Shown: positions 1 to 11,437, numbered from the stretch's first letter. The stretch is DNA of 33,149 nucleotides from Acanthamoeba lenticulata (GCA_002179805.1 NAVB01000184.1:1-33149); one strand, 5' to 3'. Numbers and translations: made by a program. The notes: a model not told the origin generated them from the letters alone.

Positions 1-2603
1 AAAAAATGAAAAATGTTATGCGGAAAGTACAGTTGGTGGGCCTTGATGAGGAGAGTCGAGAAGCTGGTGAAGGCCTCCAGCTGGACGCCGCCCTCGTTCA
101 GGTCGGGCAACGTCATGCCATCCTGCACACGCGCGCGCGTGAGCACACGACACGGAGCACACGCCGCATGACACACACGTACCGTGTGGTGGAGCGCCAA
201 ATGGAGCACGGGCGCCGCGGTTTCAGGCCCACGCTGGCGGCTCGCGGCGGCGGACTCGAGTTGCGCGCCGACATGGGCGGCGTCGGCCAGCCGTCGCTGG
301 TGAGCGTCGGCCGTCACCGCCGCGTCGTAGAGAACGACGGCGACGGACGCCTCGTGCAGCCGCGCCGCAGCCGCTTCGGTCTCGTCGAGTCCGAACCGGC
401 GCAGAGCCACGTATTTCTCGTTCCCCGAGACGTCGGGCAGGGCGCCCAAGGCCACCACGCGCGCCCGCTTGGCCGTGGTCGTCGCTGTCTTTGATGATGC
501 TGTAGTCGTCGTGGTTGTCGACGTTGACAGCAGTGTCGAGTCAAGCTCGTGCTGCTTGCCGGTGCTGAGGCTGGTCGTGGCGCCACCGGCATGGCGCAGA
601 AAGTCGAGAAGGAAGGCGTCGGCGAGGGCGGCCTCACCCACGACGAGGAACAACTGAGTCGAGGCCTCGCGCCGCGGCCGGAGGGCAATGCCCGCCTGCG
701 GCTCCTGCTCGAACCCGAGCCATGCGAGGTACTCGAGCGTCGTCCGGTGGTCGCTCACCGTCGTGTAGCTGCACGACACGAGCGCACGACACGACACGAT
801 ACGCACGTATGAGTGAACCGCACGAACGCGCACGCACAAACACGCGGCAGACGTTAACAATTACCTCCATAGGGCGAGCCACTGACGGAGGGAGATGCGC
901 CCGGACGAGCCAGAGGGATCGCCGCCGGCGACGGTGGCCTGCGTGGCGGTGACAAAGTCGAGTTCGCCAGAGGTCCAGAAGCCCGGCACCGCGGCGTCGG
1001 GGACCGTAGCAAACACATCGGCGAGCGAGCCCTCGGCAGTGCCATCGATCGCCAGGCCAGAGCCCTTGTCGACCGCTCGGTAGAGCCCAGCAAAGAAGCT
1101 CAATCCCGCCTGCACCATACAATTCACCGATGGTAAAAATCAAACAATAATTATAAAAAGATTAAAGGGGTGGTACAGGCGTGAGGTCGTAGACGTGGCC
1201 GGCGGGAGGCGCGGGGACTGACTGGCACAGGGCCTGCACGTCGACGCGCAGATGGTCATCGTAGCCAAACTGTCGCAGAACTGGTGGTCGTGGCGACATA
1301 CGACGCAAGAACGAAAAACAAAACCAACAAAGTAAGATCAGTAATAAAATAAGAATTTTAAACGCGAGACTGGAAGAGGGCGGGCACCGGTCCAGGTGGT
1401 CTCGAGGCGGCCCTTTTGGATGAAGAGGTGGTGGAGGAAGAGAAAGCCGGTGAGAGTGAGGCCGCGGTCGGTGAGGCCGTTCTCTACGTTGCCTCGCACG
1501 ACGTCCTTCACGCCCTGCAGCTCGGTCGGATCGAGCGAGGCCCCGAAGCAGCGCGCCTGAAACGCGTTGAGCTCGTCGTCCGACAGGATCCCGTCCCTGT
1601 CCCGCATCGTCAGCTGTGGGATGAAGTTGATGAAGAAGATGAAGAAGAACGAACCGATCGCGGTCGCACAGCTTAAAGATGCGCTTGAGAGCGTCGACGC
1701 ACTCATCGCGTAGACTTCGCGAAGCGGCGTCGTAGAGCACGGACGTCGGGTAGAGCACGGCGCGCTGAGCAAAGTAAAATACCTCGTGCACGTTGAGGAA
1801 GCCCTTGGCGCTGCACTCGATGCACGTCTCCACCTCCTAGACGTATTAACATAAATATCAATATTGAGAAAACAAGAAAAACAAATTAAAAGCAATGAAG
1901 GATAGAAAGGCAGAACCTTGAACTCCTCCATGATGGGCTCCATGTCCTCCTGCAGCTTGGGATTGGTGAGGTCCTCGCCTCGCGTATCGATCTTGTTGCC
2001 CACGAGGATCACCGGCACCTGTCCGCGGCCGAGCGGGGTTAGGCCAGTGGCCGCGGCAACAAGAATGGGTTGTGAGAGGGCGCACATGAGGCGCGTGGCA
2101 CTCCTGGCGTGTGTGTCGGATGTGGCGCAGCCAGTAGCGGATGCGCTCGGTGACGTTCTCTGCGTCAGCCGCGTAGCAAAGGCACACAACGTCGGCCGTG
2201 CGCAGCTGCTGGTCCATCTTGTGCTGAAACCGCGCTGAAGGGAGGAGAGGGACGGTATTGGTGCCAGTTTGCTTATGTGGCGGACGGCATGGCGTACATG
2301 AGGTGTCGATAATGTGCGTAGAGACTCGATCATTGGTGACCGAAGGAGGAATGGTAAGTTCAGGCACTACCTGATCCACCTGCAAATTATGTAGAAAATT
2401 AAAAAGCTGTAGAAAAAACACAGTAGGGAGGAGGTCGTACCTGCTCTTGAAACGAATCTGCCAGCAAGGTGGCAATAAGAGAAGTTTTGCCAGCACCATC
2501 TTGTGAATGAAGATGTCAGCACCAGATAGAGCCAAAATTCGAGGAAAATTGGGGAGGTGAACGCACCATCACCCACCAAAACGATGCGGACGTGGTCCTT
2601 CAT
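1..2603 (-). CDS. Mitochondrial Rho GTPase (Miro), 3' end outside window
   Basis: Miro is a tail-anchored outer-mitochondrial-membrane GTPase that links mitochondria to motors and to ER contacts. Exons read right to left: 2603-2567, 2499-2441, 2379-2298, 2234-2086, 2018-1917, 1836-1655, 1596-1388, 1280-1177, 1109-865, 768-183 and 122 downward. Splicing restores the N-terminal P-loop (VGDDGAGKTS, residues 10-19), then the Miro-type IIDTS, NKID and ECSAK motifs. A complete EF-hand loop follows (DRDRDGILSDDE), then ETTWTVLRQFGYDD, which is typical of the family. The second EF-hand region is weak. The second GTPase domain starts near residue 425, but its P-loop position reads VGEAALADA, without GKS/T. 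About 615 residues are visible; the C-terminal membrane anchor lies beyond base 1 or beyond a possible intron starting at base 30. Family assignment is strong; individual splice sites are inferred from frame and from GT/AG signals. Confidence 0.93.
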
Positions 2604-3149
2604 CTTTGTGAGGTTTCCTTCAAATCACCTTTCTCAGAGATCGAGCAACGGCCTATCTGCCCAAAAAAGTTGGCGCGAAAAAAAGGCGGGAAATGCCTCC
2701 GCAAAGAAAAAGGCAAAAAAGAAGAACGCAACAAAGGCCATGACTTGGCCCTTGCGGCCAAGAAAGGAATTGTAAAGGCGACTGAGCTTTATTTTGTGAA
2801 CGCATGCTGTGCCATCTTTCTCAACTTGATGCAACAGTTACCAGTTACGACAGGAAGCGCAGTTAGAGAGTCGGGTAGTCTTTTTCATGTTCAATTTCTC
2901 ATCTTGCCGACATGTCCGCATTAAACGGAGAGAAGTCGTCTCCGCTTTCGACGTCCGAGGAAAAGTCCAACGAGCAGGAGAAGAAGATCAAGGCTTCTCT
3001 TCCCTTTCGGCAGCACCCGTAGGTTGTGGTAAGTGACTCATAATTTTATTTGGCTCATCAAGCAGCGGCAGCCGCACATCTCAGTTTTAAGGCTCACTCG
3101 CGAGGTTTTCTATTCCATCCACCGGGGAGCAGTCAATTAGCATCCGAAA
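2604..3149. promoter_or_regulatory. Divergent promoter region, Miro / V-ATPase a
   Basis: This 546-base gap separates two start codons that point away from each other, so it should hold both promoters. The left half is rich in A-runs on the + strand. The right half contains a short upstream ORF (2912-3022) and a good donor-like GTAAGT at 3029-3034, followed by a pyrimidine-rich stretch and CAG at about 3131. This suggests a leader intron in the V-ATPase transcript. No TATA box is convincing. The open frames that run through the A-rich part have skewed composition and no recognisable protein content. Confidence 0.5.
2912..3022 (+). other. Upstream ORF (36 codons) in the leader of the V-ATPase a gene
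   Basis: An ATG-to-TAG frame starts MSALNGEKSS and is rich in Lys, Glu and Ser. It ends 6 bases before a GTAAGT donor-like site and 127 bases before the V-ATPase a start. It does not resemble a known protein. It may be a translated upstream ORF that tunes expression, or a chance frame in a leader. Confidence 0.35.
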
Positions 3150-6050
3150 ATGGGAGAGCTCTTCCGTTCGGAGGAGATGCAGCTCGTCCAGCTGTTCATG
3201 TCGCTCGAAGCGGCGCGTGACACTGTGGACGAGCTCGGTGACCTGGGTCTTATTCAATTCAAGGATGTACGATACCGCCCGCAGTTGCCATGCTCTCGGA
3301 TTTTTTTTTTTTTGCTGTTGAGTGCGCCCGTTATTTATTGCCCAATTTCTTCTCGATACAGCTCAATCCCGAGGTGAATGCCATTCAGCGTAACTTCGTT
3401 GCTGAGGTCAAGCGCTGCGACGAGATGGAGCGCAAGCTCCGTTTCTTCCAGGACCAGATTGACAAGCAGGAGTTCACCGAGGATGAGCTCGAGCCGCTGC
3501 AACTTGGCCTGAGCATCGGGTCGACCAAGAAGACCGTCGTTCCGGAAATGGACGAGCTCGAGGTATGCTAATGCCGAGCCAAATGAAAGAATGATGACCG
3601 AATGCTCACTGTTCATGCGCTCGTTTTCAGGCTCGCTTCGAGGATCTCGAGAAGGAGCTTACTCAAATGAACAACAACCAGGAGAAGCTCAAGCGCAACT
3701 ACAACGAGCTTATTGAGCTCAAGCACGTGCTGGAGAAGGACAATGTCTTCTTCGAGACCACGACCAACGCCGGCGTTGCCGACCGCGATCGTTTTGACGA
3801 CGAGGTCGACGTCGGCAGCATGAGTGAGGTGCAGAGCCTCACCGCGTTCGGCGTCAAGCTGGGCTTCGTTACCGGCGTGGTCGAGCGTGCCAAGATGGTC
3901 ACCTTTGAGCGTGTCCTCTGGCGTGTGACTCGCGGCAACTTGTTCATGAGGACCGCCCCCATTGAGGAGCGCATCGAGGATCCCAAGACCGTACGCTTTC
4001 TCTTACCTTATTAATCCGATTACGTTGATGCATAATTGAATTTCTTACATTTGTTACGTGTTCAGAACGAGCTGGTGGCCAAGCTGGTGTTCATCATCTT
4101 CTTCCAGGGTGACCGTGCCGAGTCCAAGGTCAAGAAGATCTGCGAGTCGTTTGGCGCCAACCTCTACCCGTGCCCCGACACGGCTCAGGAGAGGCAGGAG
4201 ATGATCGCCCAGGTGGAGACCCGTCTGACCGACCTCGACGTGGTGCTCGGGCGGTCGCTCGACCACCGCAAGAAGGTGCTGCTCGACGTCGCCACCCACA
4301 TCGAGGACTGGCGCGTCCAGGTGGTCAAGGAAAAGGCCATCTACCACAACATGAACCTGTTCAACTACGACGTCGGCCGCAAGTGCCTCATCGCCGAGGG
4401 CTGGTGCCCGCTCACGGCCACGGAGGACATCCAGCAGGCCCTCAAGCGCGCCAACGAGCGCTCGGGCACGCTGGTGCCCTCGATCGTCAACGTGGTCAAG
4501 ACCCGCGAGCAGCCCCCGACCTACTTCAAGACCAACAAGTTCACCAAGTCCTTCCAGGGCATCGTCGACTCGTATGGTATGGCTCGCTACCGCGAGGTCA
4601 ACCCGGGTGTGTTCACCATCGTCACCTTCCCGTTCCTGTTCGGCATGATGTTTGGTGATGTCGGCCACGGCGTCATGCTCTTCATCTTTGCCATCTACAT
4701 GTGCCTCAAGGAGGACCAGTTGTCCAAGATCAAGCTCAACGAAATGGTCAAGACCTGCTTCGACGGTCGCTACATGCTCCTCCTCATGGCCATCGGTGCC
4801 ATCTACTGCGGTGCCATCTACAACGAAGTCTTCTCCGTCCCGCTCGACATCTTTGGCTCGCGCTGGCAGTACTTCCAGCACGAGCAGTTTGCCGAGTGGA
4901 CCAACCCCAGCATCGCCTACCCGTTTGGCGTCGACCCCGCGTGGAAGGGCGCCAAGAACGAGCTGATCTACTACAACTCGATCAAGATGAAGCTCTCCAT
5001 CATCTTTGGTGTTTCTCACATGGTCTTCGGTATCTTCCTCTCGGCCCTCAACGGCATCTACTACAAGAAGCCCTACAACATCTGGTTCGAGTTCCTCCCT
5101 CAGCTCTGCTTCATGCTGGTACGTTGCGCCATCATTTTCATATCATTTATTTAAATTTGAATAATGGTGCTGACTGGTGATGATGGTGATCGTTCGTTTG
5201 CAGTCCATCTTCGGCTACCTGGTGTTCCTCATCTTCTTCAAGTGGAGCCACGAGTTCTCCTCGCCCTCGGACGCCCCCAACCTGCTCAACTTGCTGATCA
5301 GCATGTTCCTCAAGCCCTTCTCGCTGCAGCCGATTGACGACCTCTTCCCGGGCCAGCTCTACCTCCAGTGGGTCCTCATCGTCACCGCCTTCGTCTCCGT
5401 GCCCATGATGCTCCTCCCCAAGCCCCTGCTCCTCAGGCGCGATCACAAGCGCGGCTACAAGCGGTTCGTCTTCATCATTCTTCTTGGTGATGATGTAGTT
5501 GATGATACTCATGTTTTCATGAACGTTCAGGTTGGCCGACTCGCACGAGGAGGGCGAGGATGAGGAAGAGGAGGAGTTTGACTTCAACGAGATCTTCATC
5601 CACCAGATCATCCACACCATCGAGTTCGTGCTGGGCGCCATCTCCAACACGGCCTCCTACCTGCGTCTGTGGGCCTTGTCGCTTGCCCACTCTGAGCTTG
5701 CCACCGTCTTCTGGGAGCGCGTGCTCGTCCTCACCCTCGAGAAGAACAACTTCTTCCTCATCTTTGTCGGCTTTGCCGTGTGGGCCGCCGCCACCTTTGG
5801 TGTGCTCCTCGTCATGGAGTCCCTCTCGGCCTTCCTGCACGCCCTCCGTCTCCACTGGTACTTTCCTCCACAACCATTTCAATGTTTATTTATTTATTAT
5901 TTATTATTTATTTATTTATGATTATTCATCTTGCTTACCTTCCCGTTCAACAGGGTCGAGTTCCAGAGCAAGTTCTACATGGGTGACGGCTACAAGTTCA
6001 CCCCGTTCTGCTACGAGCACATCCTCTCGGGTGAGGAGGAGGGCGTGTAA
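3150..6050 (+). CDS. V-type H+-ATPase 100-kDa subunit a (V0)
   Basis: This membrane subunit forms the proton half-channels against the c-ring of the vacuolar/contractile-vacuole proton pump. Exons are 3150-3266, 3362-3562, 3631-3990, 4066-5118, 5204-5463, 5531-5857 and 5954-6050, giving 804 residues, close to the usual 800-850. The start [16 protein letters not shown] is the conserved N-terminus of the family. Residues 1-380 form the cytosolic arm with coiled-coil stretches. The membrane part begins at [15 protein letters not shown], and the essential arginine lies in [15 protein letters not shown] near residue 700. A Glu/Asp-rich loop ([13 protein letters not shown]) precedes it, as in other subunit a proteins. 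Introns are 68-96 nt with GTACGN, GTATGC or GTTCGT donors. The assignment is secure; which isoform or membrane it serves cannot be told. Confidence 0.98.
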
Positions 6051-6684
6051 ACAAACAGCTTAAGTGTATTGTGCCGCCCCTTGTGTGGGCACTTTGTTCC
6101 TTCAAGAAAGCTGTTGTTGCTCTGTCTTCTTTTTTGAAACTTTATTAAACACCACCATCAACCAACAAGTACAAATTTAATGTTAATTTTTCTTGGATTA
6201 ATAAAAGGTATTTGTTGGGCCAACCACGCTGCGGTTATGAATGACCTGCCCCTTGGTGATACGAGGTTTCCCCCACCGCACCTAAAGTAAGGGACGTGAG
6301 TGTGTCTGGTCTAGGAAGACTGGACAAAAGAAAGGGAAGACTTGGGCTCGTTGCTCATCATTCGGTTCTTCAAGCCTTGCTCTCCACTTGAAGTTCAAAA
6401 CGTACGTTCAGCAGTTGGTCTACCCTCGGTATTTTTAAATTTATTTTTAATCCTCCATTTATTCTGTTTGTTTCTTGCGAGCTTCATCTTCAGCACTGCT
6501 CTTTGTTCTGTCCTGTTGCTTTCGGACTTAAACGTTCGAGCTTCAAAACCAAATGAACAGATCTTTGTAAAATCACAATCGATCGTTCCAAACTGAATTG
6601 TGCCCTCCCCCCTGCCTTTGTGCTCTCCTCTCTACTCCCTCGCGACACGCAGGAACGCGCCGGCATCAACAAAACGTTGAGAAG
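6051..6684 (+). other. 3' UTR of V-ATPase a and leader/promoter of the RasGEF gene
   Basis: AT-rich sequence with polyadenylation-like signals (TATTAAA near 6142, AATAAA near 6200) follows the V-ATPase stop. From about 6290 the sequence should contain the promoter and leader of the next gene. A CAG preceded by a pyrimidine-rich stretch near 6650 could be a leader-intron acceptor. No protein-coding exon is convincing here. Confidence 0.5.
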
Positions 6685-9600
6685 ATGGATGAAAGCGAAG
6701 CCCACCAGCTGAGCGACGTGGACTGTGGCAGCGAGGGCGACGGCTGGTCCGAGTCGCCCGGCTCGTCCCCGTCGCCTTCGCCCGGCTCGGGCCCATCGGT
6801 GCTGCTCGCCGTCACCGCCATCGACGCCTCGTCCATCAACAAAATTCGCCGCTCCATCTCCGACGCCACCGACTCTGCCTCGTCCTCGTCTTCTACTTCA
6901 TCCTCCTCCTCTTCTTCTGGGTCGAGCAAGGGCACCGGCCGGGGCCACTCACAGCTTCGCACGTCGGTGCCCGCGTTGTCCTCCATGCCCTCGTCATCGT
7001 CATCATCGTCTTCATCGTCCTCGTCGTCGTCGCAGAAAAAGGTCAAAGCCTCCCGCAAAAAGTCACTCGATGACGGCGTGGTGGCCGCGCGGAACGGCGG
7101 GCCGGCCGCGCACGCCGCCGCGACGGGCATCAACATGGGCAAGCGCTCGGTCTCGGCCAGCGCCAAGGCCAACAGCCTCGACGGCCCGCTTCAGCTCAGC
7201 GCCCTCACGGCCGCCGCCGCGGGCAACGACGCCGGCCTCCCGTCCAGCCTCAGCATGAGCCCACGCGGGGTAAAATATTTATTTATTTATTATTTTTAAA
7301 TAGATAATTCAAATTCGAAATGAATATATTTTCATAAATTGATTTTAATTAAAATATTAAAATGGAGCAGAACCGGCAGGAGGACTGGAAGGTGCGGGCG
7401 CTGCAGGCCGAGGACCGCGTGGCCTTTCTCGAGTCGGAGCTGTCCCGGTGGAAGAAGAAGGCGACGGCCGTGAGCGCCCAGCTGGGCTTCCTCGCCTCGG
7501 AGGGCAGCGGCACCTTCCCGCCGGTCATGCGCCGCGGCTCCACCGCCTCGCCCGTACGCTTACCGCCCAATGATGCGTGCGTGTGTGCGCACGACACGCG
7601 CGCGGCGGAAAATGACACACACGCGCGTGATGGCCTGCAGGAGAACACGCCGCGAGCCGACCGCTACGGCAACATCTACGAGTTTTGGGAGGAGAGCGCC
7701 GACAAGCTGACGTGGGACGAGACTGAAACGCCGCGCTGCATCAAGGCCGTCTCGCTCATCAAGCTCGTCGAGTACATCACACACCCGACCATTGTCGGTA
7801 CGTCATGCCCTTTTGTGCTTTTATCGTTTAAACTTTTCAAAGGACTTTCTATCTACATAAAATTTTAAAAGAAAACTAATAAGAATAAAAATTGTTTGCG
7901 CAGATCGTCGAAGCCTCGAGGCCTTCTTCATCACGTATCGATCCTTCACGACTCCACGCATCCTCATCGAGAAGCTCATCTTGCGGTACTTCTATCCTTC
8001 TCCTTCTTCCTTTTATTTGCTTTTTCGCTTTTCATTTTTCTTCGTTTTCGTTCTTGACCGCCGCTTCCCTCTCAGGTATGCCGCGCCGCCGCCCAAGAAT
8101 GCGAGCCCCGAAGAAGTCGAGCAATTCAACAAAACCGAGCAGGCCTTCATCCGGTACGTGTCGACATCGGTCGACATCAACATCGACGATGAGGACGAGC
8201 GACTCGATGCTGACACCATGTTCCATGTTCATGTGCAGGACGCGCGTGTGTAACGCGCTCAAGCACTGGATGGAGAAGCACGACCACGATTTTGAGGACA
8301 ACGACCTGCGCGAGCGGCTGGAAGCCTTCATGCAGGACGTGGTGGAGGAGAAGAACCTGCGGGACCTCCTGGCCCGCAGCCTGGAAAAGGCCGTCGAGCG
8401 CCTGACGGCCCGGCTCGACAAGATCCGCATCGCCGACGAGATCCGCGCCTCGCAGAAGCGGCAGGAGGTGCTCGCCGAGGCGCTGCGCTCGTTCGAGGAG
8501 GCCGAGCAGGCCGTGAGCCACGCCCACACGCGCGAGGCCGAGGCCCCGCCCAAGCCGCTCCTGCCCAAGAACTACAAGAGCCCCGTCCACTACCTCCTCG
8601 ACTGGCCCGCCGTCGAGATCGCCCGCCAGCTCACCCTCATCGACTTGTACGTCGACAACGACATTGACAACGTCGTCCCTGTTCTCGCTGGCCTCGTTGG
8701 TGGTTAATCGTGTGCGTTGTTTGTGATTGGGCAGCGACCTGTTCCAGCGGATCCAGGCCAAGGAGTTCCTCAACCAGTGCTGGAACAAGGAGGGCAAGGA
8801 GGAGAAGGCCCCCAACATCCTCGCCCTCATCGAGCGATTCAACGAGGTGTGCCAGCTCTTCTTGCTTGTCTTTCATTTCATGATTTTTTTTTATTGCATT
8901 TTTTGTTTGTTTAAAAAACTGTTTTGGTCATTTCTAATTTCAAAACAAATAATAATAATAATAACAATAATAATTAAAAAAACCACAGATTGGACAGTTT
9001 TTCGTGACGCTGGTGGTGCAACTCGAGGACATGGACGACCGGAAGGCCATGCTCAAGAAGCTCATCCAAGTCGCGGAAGTGCGATTTTTTCTATTCTTTA
9101 TTTCTTTATTTCTTGACCCCTTCGTCTGCGCATGGATCCTTATCACGCTCTCGTACGGCACACGGCAGGCGTGTCTCCACATCAACAACTTCCACTCGCT
9201 GATGGCGCTCGTGTCGGGCCTCTCGTCGACCTCCGTCTCGCGACTCTCCAAGACCTGGGAGGCCGTCGGCTCCAAGGTCTCTCTCTTCCTTCCCCTCCAT
9301 CGTTTTTTTCGTTCTTTAAATACCAATCCTTTTAATTTAATTTAATTTATTTTTTAATAATTGGTTTTTAATTGTGAAAATATGGGGATTGGGGGGCTGC
9401 AGTACACGCACCTGTTCCAGACGTTGCAGGCCATCACGGTGCCGGAGAAGAACTTCACGGTGCTGCGCGAGCGCATGGCCTCGGTGGCGCCGCCCAAGAT
9501 CCCCTACATCGGGACGTCGCTGGCCGACCTCACCTTCATTGAGGACGGCAACCCAGACCACCTCGACGGCCTCATCAACTTCACCAAGCGCCACCTCCTC

Positions 9601-10071
9601 TTTGGTATGTTTTGTTAAATTCTTTTTTATTATTTATTTTTGTGGTTTATAAAGGTGGCTGCTGACGTGGCTGGCCTGTGGCTCCTCCAGTGGTGATCAA
9701 CAACATCCAGACGTACCAGAAGCACAAGTACTCGTTCAGCGTCGTCCCGGCCCTGCGCAACTACCTCCTCACACACCACATGCTCTCCCTGGTACGTCGT
9801 CATCAAATATATTTTTAAATATTTTATACGTTTATATTTTATTTTATTTTATTTTAATAATTTTGCACAAACGCAGGACCAATGCTACTCGCTCTCGTTG
9901 CTGCGGGAGCCGCGCAAGGGCTCAGCGCTGGGCAGCGCCCCGTCGGTGGCGGCGAGCGGCAGCGGCAAGATCAGCGTGGCCTCGTCGCCCTCACGCCTCT
10001 CCATGCTTGGCCGACGGGGCTCGAGCCGTGGGCTGACCCTCCCCGCCGAGCCCTCGGCCGCCGGGAGCTGA
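6685..10071 (+). CDS. Ras guanine-nucleotide exchange factor (RasGEF_N + CDC25 domain)
   Basis: It should activate Ras-family GTPases by nucleotide exchange. Exons are 6685-7269, 7371-7553, 7641-7797, 7904-7985, 8076-8153, 8239-8646, 8735-8846, 8989-9078, 9169-9276, 9403-9604, 9691-9791 and 9877-10071, giving 766 residues. Residues 1-200 are low-complexity, with long serine runs. A coiled-coil-like stretch follows (RVAFLESELSRWKKKA). The RasGEF_N module lies near 265-400 (AVSLIKLVEYITHPT, EAFFITYRSFTTP). A charged helical linker precedes the CDC25 domain (about 484-702), with DWPAVEIARQLTLIDFDLF, NNFHSLMALVSGLSS and PYIGTSLADLTFIEDGNPD. The C-tail is Ser/Gly-rich. I chose ATG 6685 over an upstream in-frame ATG at 6598, which adds a Cys/Pro-rich segment containing a likely acceptor. 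Dictyostelid genomes carry many RasGEFs, so no one-to-one name is possible. Confidence 0.93.
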
Positions 10072-10164
10072 GATGAGGAGGGTCCTCCTCAAACCAGCAG
10101 CCTCCTCACATTGAGGAGGGGCAATGTTTTATCAAAAATTATTAATAAATGCTTAAATCAATAA

Positions 10165-11211
10165 TTAACAATTTTTCCAGTACTCCACTATCCACTCCAA
10201 GTGGCGGACCAGCAGATCCGCAGAGTCTGCGATAGAACGCCCGCAAGCGCCGTTGGTATGTGCCCATTGGAGCACGTCCAAGTGGCCTCCTTCAGCCGCC
10301 GAAGCACATGTGTCCCCGTCCCACGGGCAGCCGTTGGCACGCGCCCACTGGAGCACCTCCAGATGACCTCGCCAGGCCGCCCAGGAGCAGGTCAACTCGT
10401 CCCACGGGCAGCCGTTAGCGCGCAACCACTGGAGCACCTCCAGGTGCCCTGCCATGGCCGCGTAGGTGCACGTCAGATTGCCCCAAGGGCAGCCGTTGGC
10501 TCGGGCCCATTGCAGCACGTCCAGGTGGCCATTCTCGGCCGCCATGGTACAAGTTGTCTCGTCCCACGGGCAGCCGTTGGCGCGCAACCACTGGAGCACC
10601 TCGAGATGGCCTCCTCCGGCCGCATGGATGCAGGCCCCGTCGTCCCACAGGCAGCCGTTGGCACGCGCCCACTGGAGCACAGCCAGGTGGCCAGCTTGAG
10701 CCGCCTTGGCACAAGTGGTCTTGTCCCACGGGCAGCCGTTGGCGCGCAACCACTTCAGCACGTCCAAGTGGCCTCCGCCGGCCGCGTCGGCGCAGGCCGA
10801 GCTGTCCCACGGGCAGCCGTTGGCGTGCAGCCACTGGAGTACTGCCCGGTGATCCGCCCCAGCTGCCGCGGCGCAGGTGTCCGCATCCCACGGGCAGCCG
10901 TTGACGCGCGCCCACTGAAGCACGGAGAGCCAGCCCCTGCCTGCCGCGAGCGTGGTTGTGGTCCTTTTTCTTTTTCGCACTGTTGTTGTTGTAGTTGTGG
11001 CGTCGAAGAGGCGCATGGTCCCTGCGTGCTTCCACTTGCGACATACAAAACGGCAGGGCACCAGCGAAAGAGGCTCCACGTGCCGGAAGATGAGGGCCAC
11101 CAGCTCCACCATGAGCTCGTCATTCCCGTAGGTGTCCGAAGTGGCGTTCAGTTCCCCCAGTTCTGTTCCTTCCATGAAGTTGCAGAAGAAATACGAAATT
11201 AAAGAGGGCAT
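10165..11211 (-). CDS. F-box / ankyrin-like repeat protein 1
   Basis: A single-exon frame of 348 residues. The N-terminus has an F-box-like segment (VELVALIFRHVEPLSLVPCR, then FVCRKWKHAG), followed by a Thr/Arg-Lys low-complexity linker (DATTTTTTVRKRKRTTTT). About eight tandem 27-residue ankyrin-like repeats then run to the C-terminus, with consensus TCxxAAxxGHLxVLQWxRANGCPWD. F-box proteins of this kind are thought to recruit repeat-bound targets to SCF ubiquitin ligases; that role is inferred from the domain pair. The ATG at 11175 (MEGTELGEL) is an alternative start, because residues 1-12 are hydrophobic and unlike an F-box leader. The gene converges with the RasGEF gene 93 bases away. Its repeats match those encoded at 19328-20568, and a broken relative lies just upstream on the other strand. 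Confidence 0.85.
   Translation of the reverse strand: MPSLISYFFCNFMEGTELGELNATSDTYGNDELMVELVALIFRHVEPLSLVPCRFVCRKWKHAGTMRLFDATTTTTTVRKRKRTTTTLAAGRGWLSVLQWARVNGCPWDADTCAAAAGADHRAVLQWLHANGCPWDSSACADAAGGGHLDVLKWLRANGCPWDKTTCAKAAQAGHLAVLQWARANGCLWDDGACIHAAGGGHLEVLQWLRANGCPWDETTCTMAAENGHLDVLQWARANGCPWGNLTCTYAAMAGHLEVLQWLRANGCPWDELTCSWAAWRGHLEVLQWARANGCPWDGDTCASAAEGGHLDVLQWAHTNGACGRSIADSADLLVRHLEWIVEYWKNC
10246..10935. repeat. 81-bp coding tandem repeat
   Basis: The core GCAGCCGTTGG or GCAGCCGTTAG recurs every 81 bases (near 10327, 10408, 10489, 10570, 10651, 10732, 10813 and 10894). Each unit encodes one 27-residue ankyrin-like repeat on the minus strand. Units are so alike at the DNA level that recent expansion or gene conversion is likely. 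Confidence 0.85.
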
Positions 11212-11309
11212 TTATCCTTGTTTTTTTTTTCTTCGCAAGCACTGGAAAACAAATTCGCCGCCGCTCATTATCCGCCAAAAAATTTTTCCAGTACGTCCAG
11301 CTTTGCAGC

Positions 11310-11437
11310 TTGGGGGAGGCCATTGCTGCTCATGGGACAAGGACACTTGCCCCATGCGAGAACATGCAGGCAGAGATTGGAGGCCAATTTGCAGTGCTTT
11401 GCATGGGCACGTGCCAATGGCTGTCCAGAAGAATAAA
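11310..11437 (+). pseudogene. Decayed ankyrin-like repeat fragment
   Basis: On the + strand two frames together give the repeat signature of the neighbouring minus-strand gene. One frame holds CSWDKDTC (compare CPWDxxTC). A second frame about 20 residues on holds NLQCFAWARANGCPEE (compare VLQWARANGCPWDE). A frame change and a stop (TAA after GCPEE) break it. There is no F-box nearby. This looks like the remnant of an inverted duplicate of the F-box/ankyrin family, roughly one and a half repeats long. The rest of the gap 11212-11744 holds only the promoters of the two flanking genes. Confidence 0.55.

Noticed and set aside
4054..5019. Long open frame (321 codons) antisense to the V-ATPase a gene
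   Set aside because: It is the shadow of a strongly coding GC-rich exon; its Asp/Glu/His/Val-rich composition matches no protein and the sense strand is certain.
6598..6684. Earlier start for the RasGEF protein
   Set aside because: The 29 extra residues are Cys/Pro/Arg-rich and contain a likely leader-intron acceptor; MDESEAHQLSD is a more natural start.
8937..8982. AAT-rich tract as a repeat element or origin
   Set aside because: It is the interior of an AT-rich RasGEF intron, like other introns in the window.
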